The position numbers and the translations under genes were made by a program. A stretch of DNA of 64,000 nucleotides from contig OW388292.1 in NCBI GenBank assembly GCA_936450465.1, positions 24,644,652-24,708,651 of the forward strand. The letters are read 5' to 3'. This DNA comes from Gibbula magus (taxonomy: Eukaryota > Mollusca > Gastropoda > Trochida > Trochidae). Below are positions 47,189-59,965 of this stretch, in pieces. The notes beneath the pieces are model-generated. The model saw only the letters and a program-made list of their open reading frames with translations, was not told the origin of the DNA and searched no databases. How positions within the stretch are numbered: position 1 is the stretch's first letter; the number at the start of each line of letters is the position of its first letter.

Positions 47189-47400
47189 AACGACCGTCCA
47201 TCCGACCGTAAATTTTTCGCTTCTTTGACTTCTCAAGAACCAGTGACTGTAGATATCCGAAATCTTGTGTACTGACTCATTATTGACAATGCAATGCAGA
47301 TTACGAACTGTATATTTGGGGACTCTAGATATGTGGTCCCAATTAGGGGCCACAGCGGCCACGACCTAAAACATATTTTCATATTCTATTCAGAACGAAA
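47160..47400 (+). repeat. GTCC-type repeat superfamily member
   Basis: 'gaccgtccatccgaccgtaaatttttcgcttctttgacttctcaagaacc' matches 12290-12345; later blocks include 'gtggtcccaattaggggccacagcggcc'. The GC hairpin head is degraded. Confidence 0.65.
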
Positions 47401-47589
47401 TGGCCAAGACAGCTGAACAGATTATTACAGATTTGATGTAATATTAGATTTGGTGTGCCATGGGTCGTGTCCTACTTATTATTCTTATTAAAAACAGTTT
47501 GGTATTCGATGGTCCCGTACTAGTATAGCGGCCACAAGTTCAATGTCCTAAAACAAAAATACAATAGAAAGCTGAATCCTGTTGTACGC

Positions 47590-47765
47590 AAGGCAAGGCT
47601 GATTTAAGCCTTGCCGTATGTCTTTTCCGTGCCAGGACATCAGAGCCCACTATGCTTTTCATGTGCAGCGATCCACTATCTTAGCACAGAATAGCGAGGG
47701 AAATACTGCAAGGCTTAAATCAGCCAGTAAAGGAGACGGGCAAGAGTTATGCCTTGGGCAGGGAA
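47590..47765. repeat. Repeat family R2, complete palindromic copy
   Basis: 'gctgatttaagccttgccgtatgtc' at the left is answered by 'gaaatactgcaaggcttaaatcagcc' at the right, followed by 'gacgggcaagagttatgccttg'. Related to 49655-49820 and 18138-18205. Confidence 0.7.
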
Positions 47766-48748
47766 GTGTGTTTTTACAGACTCACTGTGTTTCCACCAGC
47801 TCACTATCTGTGATGTACTTCATTTCGTCATAACAATCACTGTGTACCCACCAGCCAACTACATGTATCTGCGATATACTGGAGCCCGTCATAACAATCC
47901 ATGTCTACCTATCATCTGATTATCTGTGATGTACTGCAGATGCATAGAGCAGGCCGGGTTAATTACGATGCCAGGGGATTCAGCTCACAGGCGATGCAAT
48001 GCTAATTATATCGTTAACACATTTGGCAAATTAACAAAGTCCTCCTGAGGTTATTAACGAGACAAAATTGCAGAAATATGGGGAAAGTAAATGCAAAACG
48101 TATATTTACTACATTCACTATCTAGTTTATAGCACCAATAGAATGGGGATGTGGGTGTATTTACCTTACATTCCAATCACACCATCTTTAGTATATATCT
48201 TAGTTTCCTTCCTATTGTGTTAAGAGTGAAGTTTTATTATGAATCTGGACACTTACAACGAATGTTCATGTTTCCAGTACAACATTATTTTGGCATAAGT
48301 GATATAAATCATTAGAAAAATCGTTCACCTGTAACATTAGATCTGATGAAAATATTTCATATCATGACAACTCGATGTAATATTTTTTCAAAGACACCTA
48401 CTTTATTATACACGTCACTGGATGTGATGTCATTAAACGGATTTTCCTGTCATGTGTACTACGTCATTTATGATGTATAATTTAATAACACGTATCGCAC
48501 ATTGCTCTTGTCAGTCATTGCTGATGGTGACGTTAGTTTCTAAATGTCTAGTAAATGTGCAATCTATTACTAGTTTTAACATTTTTATTTATCAGGTCTC
48601 CGGAACCGCTACACCCCCAAAGTTGGGAGGTATCTTACACCTACGGGATCAAAGTTTGGTCTCGCCACCCCCTCTCCCTCCCCTCCTCAAATAGGGGCGT
48701 GGCAGGCGTTGTTAGGGAAACCTTTCGACGACTTCCTCTCCGAAACCA
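47766..48748. other. Non-coding DNA, no gene recognised
   Basis: 48600-48745 is C-rich and contains a degraded 'cccctcctcaaataggggcgtgg' block also seen at 48905-48935, but no gene. Confidence 0.4.
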
Positions 48749-48849
48749 GCCGTCTGTTCAATAACAGTGAGCGATTAGTAGCGCTGAATTGAGCGCTTAT
48801 TGAGCGCTTATTTGCTACGCTTATTTGCTACGCTTATTGAACAGACGGC
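48749..48849. mobile_element. 101-bp inverted-repeat element, GCCGTCTGTTCAATAA ends
   Basis: Exact 16-bp inverted ends lie at 48749-48764 and 48834-48849. The interior contains tandem AGCGCT- and GCTTATTTGCTAC-type units. It is probably related to 52852-53099, which also has AGCGCTCA units and a GGGC..CGTTC end. Confidence 0.75.
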
Positions 48850-49472
48850 AAGCGACATAGGAATCTGAAATGAATATGGACTTCACCCTCTCCCACCAAC
48901 AAGTAACCCTCCTCAAGTAAGGGCATGACAAGGGTCTAGCTTACATTATTGAGACTAGGATTGGCAAATTTCATTACCCTACCCCAAAACGTTAGAACGG
49001 GGGTGCAACTTAAATTTGGGTAAAATATCACAAACAGTTATTTCAATGTATTCAGTATTGCCATTTCTCTGCAATATATGTTTATACTTCGCATAAAAGT
49101 GCAACATATCAGTCGAAATCATGATAACCTTTAAGATGATTCTTTGTTAATGAAATATTTAACATATTTGCGTCATTTCGGCAATTATGTTATATGAGCC
49201 CCATATGAATATTTTATGGAATAAATAGATATATTAATATGTATTTTCTTCACTCGTGCTTCACTGAAGCGGGACCTTGTTGTCAGGAATGCCAGTGGAA
49301 TGGTTAGACATTCATGACGTGAACGCGAAACAAACACACTGACTGTCACTCGTAAATCTCTAATCTTGGTTAACAACCTAGGTCAAGGATGTGCTCACTC
49401 GAGCGTAACTTTTATTTCGTTCAGAGATTTCAATTATACAAACTTTAAACTACAACCAAGAACGGTCTTTTA

Positions 49473-49475
<3 letters not shown>

Positions 49476-49567
<92 letters not shown>
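49476..49567. repeat. (TA)n microsatellite, 92 bp
   Basis: Uninterrupted TA dinucleotides. The tyrosine-isoleucine frames across it are artefacts. Confidence 0.98.
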
Positions 49568-49568
<1 letters not shown>

Positions 49569-49654
49569 TCTTTTATATTATTGATACCACCTGTCATTCA
49601 CATATGTTCCAACTTCCCCCGCGTAGAATGAAATGCACCAGTCTCTATAACTTG

Positions 49655-49820
49655 TTAATTTAAGCCTTGCTGCATTTCGTCAGCTATTCTGTGCCAGCAT
49701 GTCAGCGTACTGCACCTAGGCTTGGTAGTGCAGAAATCTCAGGCACAGGACAGGTGACGAAATACAACAAGACTTAATTCAGCCAGAGATAGAGACAGGT
49801 GCGAGTTATGCCTCAAGGGA
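49655..49820. repeat. Repeat family R2, second complete palindromic copy
   Basis: 'taatttaagccttgctgcatttcgtc' at the left and 'gacgaaatacaacaagacttaattcagcc' at the right are inverted; 'gcgagttatgcctcaaggg' follows as in 47590-47765. Confidence 0.7.
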
Positions 49821-51199
49821 ATGCAACTTATTTTTACAAAATATATAACAATAAATTAAATTCCTTGTATCATCGGCACAGGTAAAATGGAGTGGGACTA
49901 AACGAGGCGTTACACGGCGGGGGATTTGCTCTTTAATATCCTTTTTGGTCAGGGATATTTCAACTATATATATATATAATGAAGGGTGAATGTTTTGCGA
50001 GTTTATATGGCTCATCATACGGAAATTCAATTGTAGGGTACAGTTGAACATTTCGTTCAATTCAAAAACCAAACGCACCAACACCAACCAACGATAACTA
50101 ACATCTACCAGGTCTTTCTTAGTTTATGTATTATGTCATATCATAGAATCAAATAAATAAGCTCGTAAGAATTATTTTGCAATGTTGGATTACATGCACG
50201 TTTACTCTTATATACAGAACCAACTTATAACTGCTTCAACATGACACAACCTAAAAGTTTCCTTTATTCGTTACGAACCATGCCAGCTGGAGGTATATAG
50301 ATGTACAGTGTGGACGTGGTACTCCTTTTTGACCACTTAGTGTTCACAGACTAAACAGCATATTTAGTAGACGCCAAAATACCGCTTGCAGTAATTGTAA
50401 TCTTGTACCATTATCACTGTGCTTTCCTCAAGCGAGTACAATAATTATAACTAATGATAGATCTATTGCTTATTGTTTAAATCGATATCTGAGGTATTGT
50501 TGAGAGGAGTTAATTTCATAATGCAACTTTTAAAGTTTAACCTTTATACCAAATATATACCCATTTATACCCAAAGGTGACCGTAGTGACAATCACCGTT
50601 GTGCTTTGTGAAAGGAGGTCCAGAAAATATCCAGTCTTCTTTATAATGTGATTTTTTTCTGTTTTTACTGATAACAAGCAAAAAAGAGAGCGTGACTCAC
50701 TAGTCACTTATAGCCCCGACTGTTAAAGTTTGAAAGCTTTTGTTTTACTCAAAGAGAGAGGTGTCTGAAATCTTATAAGATTGATAAGCTATGAAATATA
50801 ATTGCTAAGATTAAACTGTTTGTGAAAAGGGAAGGACAAGTCTCTTCATATAAAAAAGGGTGGTTTAAGTAAAAGTAGGAATAATAGTAACTTGAAAAGG
50901 TATGGGCAACATAATACACTACTGCCATTACCACTGATTTCAACTTTATTTTGGAAATTAATCCATCATAGTGATTCATTCAAGTTACTTGAAACAACAG
51001 GTACATGAAAGCACACCCCTGTAGACACAGTTAGGGATATACAGCAGTTTATGGCTGAAAGGAAAGAAAATTTAACTTTTACCCAAAATATAACCAGTGG
51101 AAATATAAAATAGTACAATCAACAAGAACACAGAAGTAGCTTATGGTGAAAGTTCCATGAAAAAGAAAATGATAAAGTCAACAAATCACAACACAGAAG
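49821..51199. other. Non-coding DNA, no gene recognised
   Basis: A short (TA)n run of about 15 bp is at 49964. Nothing else supported. Confidence 0.4.
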
Positions 51200-51455
51200 T
51201 AGCTTCATTCATTCTAGCTCCGAATATTACGAATTTAAAAATTTAAAAAATCGCCAAAAATTAAAAAATTCACCCAATCGTGTTACAGTTTGCAATGCAA
51301 CTCTCTATAGTGGTGAAGAAGACGTGCCAGATTTGAAAAGGATGAGATGACTATTTTTTATTTAATCGATCGGACAAAAATTGTCTTCGGACGGACGGAC
51401 GGAATCATTGGTATTACTATATACCCCCGACCTTTTTAGGTCGGGGGTATAATAA
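51200..51455 (-). repeat. Hairpin-headed GTCC-type repeat (ATACCCCCGACCT family)
   Basis: A near-perfect hairpin at 51420-51451 (TATACCCCCGACCT, short T loop, AGGTCGGGGGTATA) heads the element on the minus strand. A (GTCC)n run (51391-51404 as gacggacggacgg) and a body that runs to about 51200 follow. Same layout as 3451-3727 with a different hairpin sequence. Confidence 0.75.
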
Positions 51456-52372
51456 CGTGATGTCCAACAGAACTACCGAACGAAAGACATGATACCTAAC
51501 AAAAAACAATGTATTTTAAAAGGTAATCCACGAGTGAAACACACGACTGAAACATCTAGAGATGACGTCTCCAGAAGACAACTAACCTAGTTGTTTATAT
51601 TTTGAAACGTTTTCTGTTCACGTTTTTGAACAACACCCGTTAAAAAATCCATCGCTTTATCTCTTTAACTGCAGGCGAGTGAAATGGGACTGTGACCTTC
51701 TTTGGAAGGTTAATTAAATCACGTCCTATGATACATCAACGAATTAACTTCCAAAAAGGCACTTTATGTCGACATCATTTTTAACTTAATTTCCATATTT
51801 CATAAAATTTCTCTTAAATGCCAAACGATCTGTCCGAAACCATTTAAACAATGTTTGCCTACGTTGAATGTATTTTTTTAATCATCGTGTCATGATGATG
51901 TAGTAAACTCCGTTAATCAGAAGTCTCAATATTTCAAAAGGCGTGAGAACGAGTACAAGATCATGATACATAGTTGTGACTTCATTACATTGCTTGATCG
52001 TGATGTAATCAATTACACAGAACGTCATACTTACATTACGCAATTCATTTGTTGTAATTTCCCGTTTAGAATTCTTCTCAGTTCTGTTCTATGACTTTGT
52101 ATAAAGTAAGAGCCTTTTCATATACGGTCCTCATTCATGATCAGCAAATCTTGAAATAGGCGCCACATTATAAGCATACATATAAGTAAACATACTTACC
52201 ATATAAAGACGGTAAAACATGATCTCCCATCTTGAATTGTCACATTTACCTAGGTTTTATGGCTCAATTATGCTTTGTAAACTTCGTATAGGTTCTTCCT
52301 AGTTACCATTTCCGGGCACATGTGAGAATCTAGCACAGGAACTCGATATCGTAAGTAAAATGTAGGTAAAAA

Positions 52373-52373
<1 letters not shown>
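51456..52373. other. Non-coding DNA, no gene recognised
   Basis: No exon or bounded repeat was found. Confidence 0.4.

Positions 52374-52463
<90 letters not shown>
52374..52463. repeat. (TA)n microsatellite, 90 bp
   Basis: Uninterrupted TA dinucleotides. Confidence 0.98.
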
Positions 52464-52465
<2 letters not shown>

Positions 52466-52851
52466 CGGGTATGCTTGTATGTAAGCCTAAACTACTTACA
52501 AAATACACAGTCATGTCCATTTCATTTATTTCATTTACCCACTGAAAAAACCGTTAGAGAGTCAACCAGAAACAAACCCATCCTCGATATATCTATGGAA
52601 TTATAGAAGAGATTAATCGGAAAGTATAGCCTGGAGTTATCGAGAATGATGCACACAATAACAGGAGGCATTCGGAGCTCAGTGAAACAAGGCAAAGAAA
52701 GGTTTACCAAAAGCGTTGCATTAACATAAAACCAAACTCAATAACTAATTTGAGTCTAAGTACTTTTATTATATTGAAATCAATAGCAAGTGAATTTTAT
52801 GACACTTCTTTAACTAAATCTGACATTATACTCAGTATGAGTCACAACAGG

Positions 52852-53099
52852 GCTCCGTTCCATAACAGCGAGCGCTTATAATCGCTCATTGATTGCTCAA
52901 TGTAGCGCTCAAGTAGCGCTCAAGTAGCGCTCAAGTAGCGCTCAAGTAGCGCTCATTCTCTCCTGAACGACACGGTGCAAAAACCTCAAAGTTTGTTCGC
53001 TTTGCTACGTAGCGCTACATTGAGCAATCGCGTTCAAGAGAGGTTTAAAAGTAATCGCTAATTGATCGATTACTTTGAAACCTCTCTTGAACACGGCCC
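52852..53099. mobile_element. Inverted-repeat element with internal 11-bp TAGCGCTCAAG array
   Basis: The left end is GGGCTCCGTTC and the right end, reverse complemented, is GGGCCGTGTTC. Inside are about five tandem copies of TAGCGCTCAAG (52912-52965) and inverted copies of GTAGCGCTACATTGAGCAATC. The right part is itself an inverted repeat (GAGAGGTTTNAAAGTAATCG). Each 11-mer contains the palindrome AGCGCT. Confidence 0.7.
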
Positions 53100-53461
53100 A
53101 GACTAGCATTTTAAAGGATTCTTTTCGAAAGTTTAAGGTATAAAATGATTTAACTATTTATAAAGTACGTGTACCAAGCACTCATTCATTCACAATTACT
53201 AACATAGACATATATCACTTATGTTGAAGAGGGGTGCCATTGGTTGAGTAGAACATTCTTGTCAACCTTATCATTCCTATTAACTACATATTTCTCAAGT
53301 AAACGTACTAGTGTGTTTTAAAAAGTTGTACTGATGTATTATGACTTCAACTTCATCATCTGGAACCTATTTTCATTCATGACAATTGTTCGAGTTTCGT
53401 TATCCAAAATTAATTTTTTTACGTTAGCATGGTCTTACTGTAGACTTTTAAAGCTGAATTC

Positions 53462-53589
<128 letters not shown>

Positions 53590-53844
53590 TTTCTTCACAA
53601 GTTGATATGTTACACACGGAACTATTTAGTTTGCTGTCAGTTATATCATTATAATAAGTTCCAGCGACAGCTGTAGATACTCAAAATTCACTTATTATCA
53701 ATATTTCATCCCTTTATTATTATTCTGCCGTAACCTTATTTAAGTTACATTATTTTCTGCAATTATTCTTAATGCCTTAATTTATGATATTGTTCACAGA
53801 TATTTAAAACCATATGCCATAAATCACTTTAAGTTTTTACATTT

Positions 53845-53914
53845 TATGTGCTTTGAGCATGCACCTTGTGTGTGGATATAGCGCTATTTAAATACCCATA
53901 ATTATTATTATTAT
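53845..53914 (+). mobile_element. LINE/SINE 3' tail, (ATT)n
   Basis: 'gctttgagcatgcaccttgtg' and 'ggatatagcgctatttaaatac' are followed by ATTATTATTATTAT. This stem-forming GCGCTATNTAAAT end with a trinucleotide tail is common at the 3' ends of LINEs and the SINEs that use them in marine invertebrates. Only the tail is present. Confidence 0.6.
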
Positions 53915-54305
53915 ATTCGCATAGCCTCTGGCCCAGACGTCATCAGTGATACAGCTGTGGGATGGACAGACTCATCTGACGTCAAACCACCATATTCAGT
54001 CTCTACATTGGTTCCGCTCTTTAATATTCACTAATAAATCTATCCAGGTTGTTTGTCAACACACACAGTTGACAGGTTTATATGACAAGAGTAGTCCATG
54101 ATGTTGCTCACTCTCCTTCACTGAATTCAACTTTTAAATATTCCATTTCACAAGTCATCCACACAGCCATTAAATCTTTGATTAATCTGTTTGCTTCGCT
54201 TTGTCTTCACTTATGATGCACTAACTGGTACACCTGTTATTTTGGAATGGAAGGAAATAGCATTGATTTGAAGTTTATGTGATAAATGTGAAATAAATTC
54301 ATTAG

Positions 54306-54539
54306 GAGGTTGTGAAATTAAAAACAACAAGAATAATGTTTAGGTTACTTCAAGGTCGTCTGTACTCAAGTAAAACGTTAACACGTCCTACCGGGAAACA
54401 TAAAAAGGTTATTGATGATATAATAAAAACCAAAGAATTCATGTGGCTCGAAAGTGACCACATGTTTATTATATATCAGGACATCACAAGAAACCCGTAC
54501 AACGCCTTGGAAATAACATGCTCAGTGATACTTGTGTAG
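54306..54539 (+). CDS. Unrecognised reading frame, possible exon
   Basis: After an acceptor-like 'aaattcattag' the frame runs about 77 codons to TAG at 54537-54539. The product contains RPTGKHKKVIDDIIKTKEF and FIIYQDITRNPYNALEI, which look more like real protein than neighbouring chance frames, but I cannot name a family. There is no strong donor (TCA/GTGATA is weak). It could be an exon of a neighbouring gene, an exon relic, or chance. Confidence 0.22.
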   Translation, partial: EVVKLKTTRIMFRLLQGRLYSSKTLTRPTGKHKKVIDDIIKTKEFMWLESDHMFIIYQDITRNPYNALEITCSVILV

Positions 54540-55442
54540 GTACAGCATTACACTAGATATTTCGCCTTTCAGTCGGAAATGTTTGACGATAAATCGTTTC
54601 TACATTGTTCATACAAATTGCGTTTTGGGCCAATTCCCTTTCTATAGCAAAGCTGGAAATAACGATTCTAATGTTTTAAACTTACATAAATTGTCGACGT
54701 GTTATATCATCATTTTATGTTGCTATAAGGAGTAATTCAAATTGAAGAAACATATCACAATATATTTATTTCATCGAGATTGAGATTTATTGTCAGTCAA
54801 GTAATGTTATTCATGGTGCATTTACTTTAAAGCGCGTCTAACGTTTACCACACAAAGTCGCTCCTATACAGACATCCTTTTGCATAAGATGAAGCTATAC
54901 TGACATTATAATTCGTATGTGTTGCTACAACGAATCACAACAGTATACCATCATCAACAATCACTAATATATCAATAGGTCAAATATTTGACATTATAGT
55001 TTTTGGCCATAATGGTGATGACGTCACGGTAATATGACATCAGTGAGATCGCCTGTCAGTTTTATGACCATATATAGCAAATATGGCCATGTCAAACTTT
55101 GTTTATGACGAGTGTGTTAAGAAGCAATGACGTCAAGAAACCGCGACAAAGTGGTGTTCTACCATAGGATGTAATATGGAAAATATGACCCCGAAATCAT
55201 CGTAATAAAGAAATAGCGATATATTCACATTCAAGCCATAACTATACATGGTAAATACCGCTGTATGCAGTTGAATTGTCATTATGACATTATTTGATTT
55301 GAATTGTCGTCATAGTTTATCCAAATGAACTTGCATCTAATCAATATTTAAATGACTATATAATATGCAACATTATGTATTGAATTTCCATGCATAGGCT
55401 AAATAAATCTAATATTATTACCATATTTTAAGAATCACACAT
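54540..55442. other. Non-coding DNA, no gene recognised
   Basis: It contains two TGACGTCA sites (55019, 55128) but no gene. Confidence 0.4.
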
Positions 55443-55986
55443 GTTCTTCCCAAAGAAGTTACCCCCTTCAGATGTCCGATCCTATCTTTTGTTCTATTAG
55501 GGCGGATTTCTCGGGTAGAAATTGAGTCTTGATAAGTTGCAATGAGCGACGCCGTTGTAAGGTGACATTTGCCACGTTATAATGCTATTTTAGAAGCGTA
55601 ACTTATGATAAACGTTTTTACGTGTATTGTGTTGTCCTCGATGCATGCTACTTAATTTATGAAGACATTTGATCATAAACATGCTAATAACTATAGAAGA
55701 CCAAATCAGAGACAAAAACTGAGAAAGTTTATTTGTAGCATTTATATCAGACATATTGTTATTTTAAATACCCTTTAAGTCAAATGCTATTATCTTTGAA
55801 GTAACTTGGTCGACATAGCCGATGAAAGATGTGGTTTATATGTTTTCATTGGATAAGAAGCAGGGATACAGTATAAGATATTCTTTTCCCCGCAAGGGAA
55901 TTTTGCTGGAACCGAGATATATGTCTTATGTAACAGAGGTAAGGATCGAAAATCTGAAGGGAGGAAGCTCTGTGGGAATAGAATGA
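55443..55986. mobile_element. Mutator-like TIR element, copy 1 (diverged)
   Basis: It is collinear with 57989-58536: left TIR 'ttcttcccaaagaagttaccccc', then 'gagcgacgccgttgtaaggtgacatttgcca', 'atctttgaagtaacttggtcgac', 'gaagcagggatacagtataaga' and right TIR 'ctgaagggaggaagctctgtggga'. It is more diverged than copy 2 and the target duplication is not clear. Confidence 0.75.
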
Positions 55987-57524
55987 GGATAATAGAGCTG
56001 TAATAAAAATGGCTCAACTAACTCTACCCTTCCCTTCTTTTTGATGAAAGATAACCAACTCCTAGGCTCGAATATTAAACTTAATACGATAAATAGAACT
56101 AAAAAAGTTTGAATATTTGAAAGGCCGGTGTGCTTGATTTACTCGCATCAGACGTTAAATACACTCTAGCACGGCGTTCTTACTGAAATAAAGTGGAACG
56201 GTAAAAAAGTTTTACCAATGGCTAACTATTACTCATGGATTGATAAAAGAGTTCTTAAACAAATGTAGATAGTTCGATTAAGCCATGCGAGTCCATGTCC
56301 CTTGGATCGGCCATGTTAAAGGTGCTCACATTAAAATGACCACTCGAAAGTAGTTAATGTAATATGTCTGATGTAGCGAAACCTAAACACTGAGAGTAAA
56401 GTTTTAAGTATGGTACCATGATGGGATTGTCAACCATCATTCTAAAAATCGCATGAGACCGACAAATCTACCCATCACACTACAGAATTCAACAAAATTG
56501 TCGCTATATACATGCACATGACGTATCATTTCCTTCGAATAGGGATAACCGTTTTCTATTGATACATTACATCTTTTACCCTCTTTCACAACAGCATATT
56601 GTATAAATGTTAATGATAAATGACAAATTTAAGAAAAAGTAATATGAAAAATAGTGCTACAGTGCCTTTAAGGCCGAGACAGGTATATCATAAATATCAT
56701 AAGAAGGTGTCATATAAAAACATAAGTTAAACGTTTGCCGGCCACAACTGTCAATGCTAACTGGCATTTGATGAAACAAACCTTTTCCTCTTATGACGTA
56801 AATTATGTTATGTCGTGGATCACATCAACGTGAAAAGAAGAAATTTAATGTTGACAATGGTAGTGCAAAAGTCTTTTATAGCCCAATAAATCACAAAGAT
56901 ATTCTAAATCTAGACGACCTGACATAATACTATGCAGATCTGAATGAATAGCCCTTTTTGTACGCTCATAAATAAAATAAGTGTTTCTTATAGCCGTCAG
57001 TATGATTTAGACAAGTTTTTTTTATTACAACTGTTCGTGTTTGACATATGATGGAACGTATACCATTTGGTACAAGTACTATTTTTACAGAAATATTTAC
57101 GGACAAATAATTACATACTTTGATATGAAAGTGTTAAGCTAATATCATAATTATTTTAAGTTCTTATTATAGCGAAATAAAGGCAATCTAAATAAATTTA
57201 AAACGACTGTCCTATATTCAATATATAAAACATGTTGATCTAAAGTTATTTAGATTGAAATAAAGGATGATGATTTTCTTCTTCACAACCTGACAGCGGT
57301 CACCTTAATTAGACAGGGCCTCCTTCCTTTTATTAATCTCAGGAATTCCTATCTCTCATAGGCTCCTTTTGAATATCTAATTAAGTAATCATTGTATGTA
57401 TGTATAAGTTTAAAAAGATGACAGAATATTAAGGAAAGAGGCAGTGTATCACTTAAAGACAACAACTGCATGATATTCCAAATTTAAATTCAAAATACAC
57501 ACGCAGATTAAGTTAAACGTTAAG
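55987..57524. other. Non-coding DNA, no gene recognised
   Basis: AT-rich. Nothing supported. Confidence 0.4.
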
Positions 57525-57600
57525 TCATTTCTTCCCACGTAACCTCTATTGTAGTCTTTCACCACAGATGTTACTCAAGTCAGTTCTTCCAATGATGCAA
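57525..57600. repeat. Fragment of the Mutator-like TIR family
   Basis: 'catttcttcccacgtaacctctattg' and 'caccacagatgttactcaagtcagttcttcca' repeat the TIR text of 2177-2267 and 57989-58536 in inverted halves. Confidence 0.5.
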
Positions 57601-57979
57601 GTGGGTCATATTTATCGGGTCTCGCAAAATCCCTTAAGGTTAAAAACCTGCAACCCTGATATGCCATTCTTATTATATCCAATCAAAAATCAGATTACAT
57701 CTCGGGCATACTTGTATTACATATCTGAGTATCGCTAAGATGTCTTCTCGGTTGTTATGGGAACACTTCAAAAGCTCAGTTTGAAACAACGTCGTTGATT
57801 GTACAGCTACTGTTTCATCCAACCAATCAGAACTCTCTATCGTGTGACGAAGAAAGCGCTCGGATCCTAACAGACGTTACGTGGGGAAAATAGTTGAGGA
57901 CGTCTGTTTGGAAAGCCATAGTGGCCTGTTTCATTAGCGTTAGGAAAACATAGATCCTTTCACTATCTTGCAATATAGT

Positions 57980-58545
57980 AATAGGGTACATTCTCTTCCC
58001 ACAGAGGTTACTCCCTTCAGATTTCCGATCCTAGCCTCTGTTGTTGTTCGCTTGAAATCGAGGGCAAAAAGGAGTGTCCTGATTGGCTCAATTGAATCTA
58101 GTTGTGCAATCAGCGACGCCGTTGTAAAAGTGACATTTGCCAATGACACGTCATAATGATAAATGTGTTAAATGTATTTTCCTCGAAATATGGTATTTGG
58201 TTTTGTGAAAACTAAATAAACATGCTTATAAATAAAGAAGACCAAATCAAAGACAAATGCCAAAATTAGTTCATTTGTGTTTTTAACATGAGACATATTC
58301 GAAGGACATATGCTAATGAGCAAGACCCTTAAGAGTCAAATGCCCTGATCTTTGAAGTCACTCGGTCGACCGGTAGCTGAAAGATGAGGTTTTCATTGGT
58401 TGAGAAGCAGGGGATACAGTACAAGATTCCGTTTTCCTCCATTTGGGGATTTTGCTTCTGCTCTCGATTTCAAGCGATATAGAATAGAAGTTATGATCGG
58501 AAATCTGAAGGGAGTAACCTCTGTGGTAAATGAATGAATAGGGAA
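57980..58545. mobile_element. Mutator-like TIR element, copy 2, with 9-bp target duplication
   Basis: The element at 57989-58536 has TIRs CATTCTCTTCCCACAGAGG (left) and CATTCATTTACCACAGAGG (right, reverse complemented), both continuing TTACTCCCTTCAGATTTCCG. It is flanked by AATAGGGTA and AATAGGGAA, a 9-bp duplication with one mismatch, as expected for Mutator-like transposition. No transposase is inside. Its relation to the MULE fragment at 46131 is unknown. Confidence 0.78.
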
Positions 58546-59174
58546 TGGTTTATGTTTCTTTCTAAGGCTTTTGTTAAATGAAATCAGCCCCTGTTAGGAG
58601 AGCATGTGTGTAGATGTGTTTATGTCACTCTCTACCGTTTAGCTTTTAAAAAATCTGGCAAATGTTAACACAAAGCAACTCATTAAGTGTTGCATCCAAC
58701 ATGTCGCACGAGTGAAGCATTCACGTCGTGTGAAGCAGCGGCCATTGCTCCATGACTGCTGCATATCGACCAGACATTGAGAAGAACCAGAGACACTAAA
58801 GGCATGACGTGACTTTGGGAATAGAAATATGCAATTAAAAGATATAATTGTTACTTAACTTATTTAGTCTGAAAACAGTTTCTTTGCAAAGTGTAGAAAG
58901 AGCGTTGCATCAGTATCGAATTTCAATACTTAATGCTGCATTTTAGGCACTTGTATAATAAACAACGTTATTGTATTGGTTTATTGTCATCGGCCCAGTG
59001 GTTACATGTACATGTCTCTATGGCATATACATGTCTCTTTCGGTTTAGAACGTTCATAAATTTCCATTTATGTTTCTTGTTCAAGGTAGAAGTTTATATG
59101 AACGAAATGTGAACCTGTTCATCGTGGACTATCAAATTATATACTGATCACTCTCCTTTCACTCTTTTTTTTAG
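58546..59174. other. Non-coding DNA, no gene recognised
   Basis: No exon or bounded repeat was seen. Confidence 0.4.
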
Positions 59175-59560
59175 CTGAACAGGCGTTAAAGACCCAATGG
59201 GCATATGTCACGGGACGTCGTCCGGAGTCTGTCCGTCGGGCATCGGGCGTTTGGCGTCGTCCGTAAACTTTCGACTTCGAAACGAAAGGTTTCGCCTTCT
59301 TCTCCAGAACTGCTGTACCCCAAAAGCTGAACTTAAATGGGGAGGATATGGGTGTGGCAGATAGTTTCCTGAAAACCTTGTCACGCCTTCTTCCCCGAAA
59401 ACAGTTTACAAAGGAATCAGGAATTTTCAGAATAATATTTTTGTTACATGGAGATTAAAGTTTGTTCATTTGGTCTTCACCCCCTTCAATATGGGCGTGA
59501 CAAGTATTTTCCCGACAATTTTTAAACGACTTCTGGGAAACCAGTTGACAAAGGGAGCTG
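59175..59560 (+). repeat. GTCC-type repeat superfamily member
   Basis: 'agctgaacaggcgttaaagacccaatgggcatatgtcacgg' is a degraded hairpin head; 'cgtcgtccgtaaactttcgac' and 'ttcttctccagaact' follow as in 12278-12350. Two similar blocks ('cttcttctccagaac', 'cgacttctgggaaaccagttgacaaagg') suggest an internal duplication. Confidence 0.65.
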
Positions 59561-59965
59561 AAATGTTCAGAATATATGTTTCATTTAATAGTTACTTTTA
59601 TGCATTTATGTTTGAAATTATGTACATGTGGGTGATCGTGTCAACAAACAGTAAACACGGATGGCGATTAACCATGCAAACATAAATACTTACTACCCAC
59701 ATGTGAAATTGTGCTGACAGTTCATATAAATATAAGCACACTGCGTTTTTATACTAAATACATGTTTGAACACAGCCAGTATTGGAGATCGTTTAACACT
59801 CATCGACGTGCCAGGCGACGTGACGTCACTGACTTGCAATGTGTTGCTACAATTTCCGTAACCTTCTCGCAACACGTGAGACTCAGATATTGCTGTCACT
59901 TTAGTAAGCTTAACCATTGGTCATTCAAACTTTTACCAAGATTCATGAGAAGTCACAGACAGACC

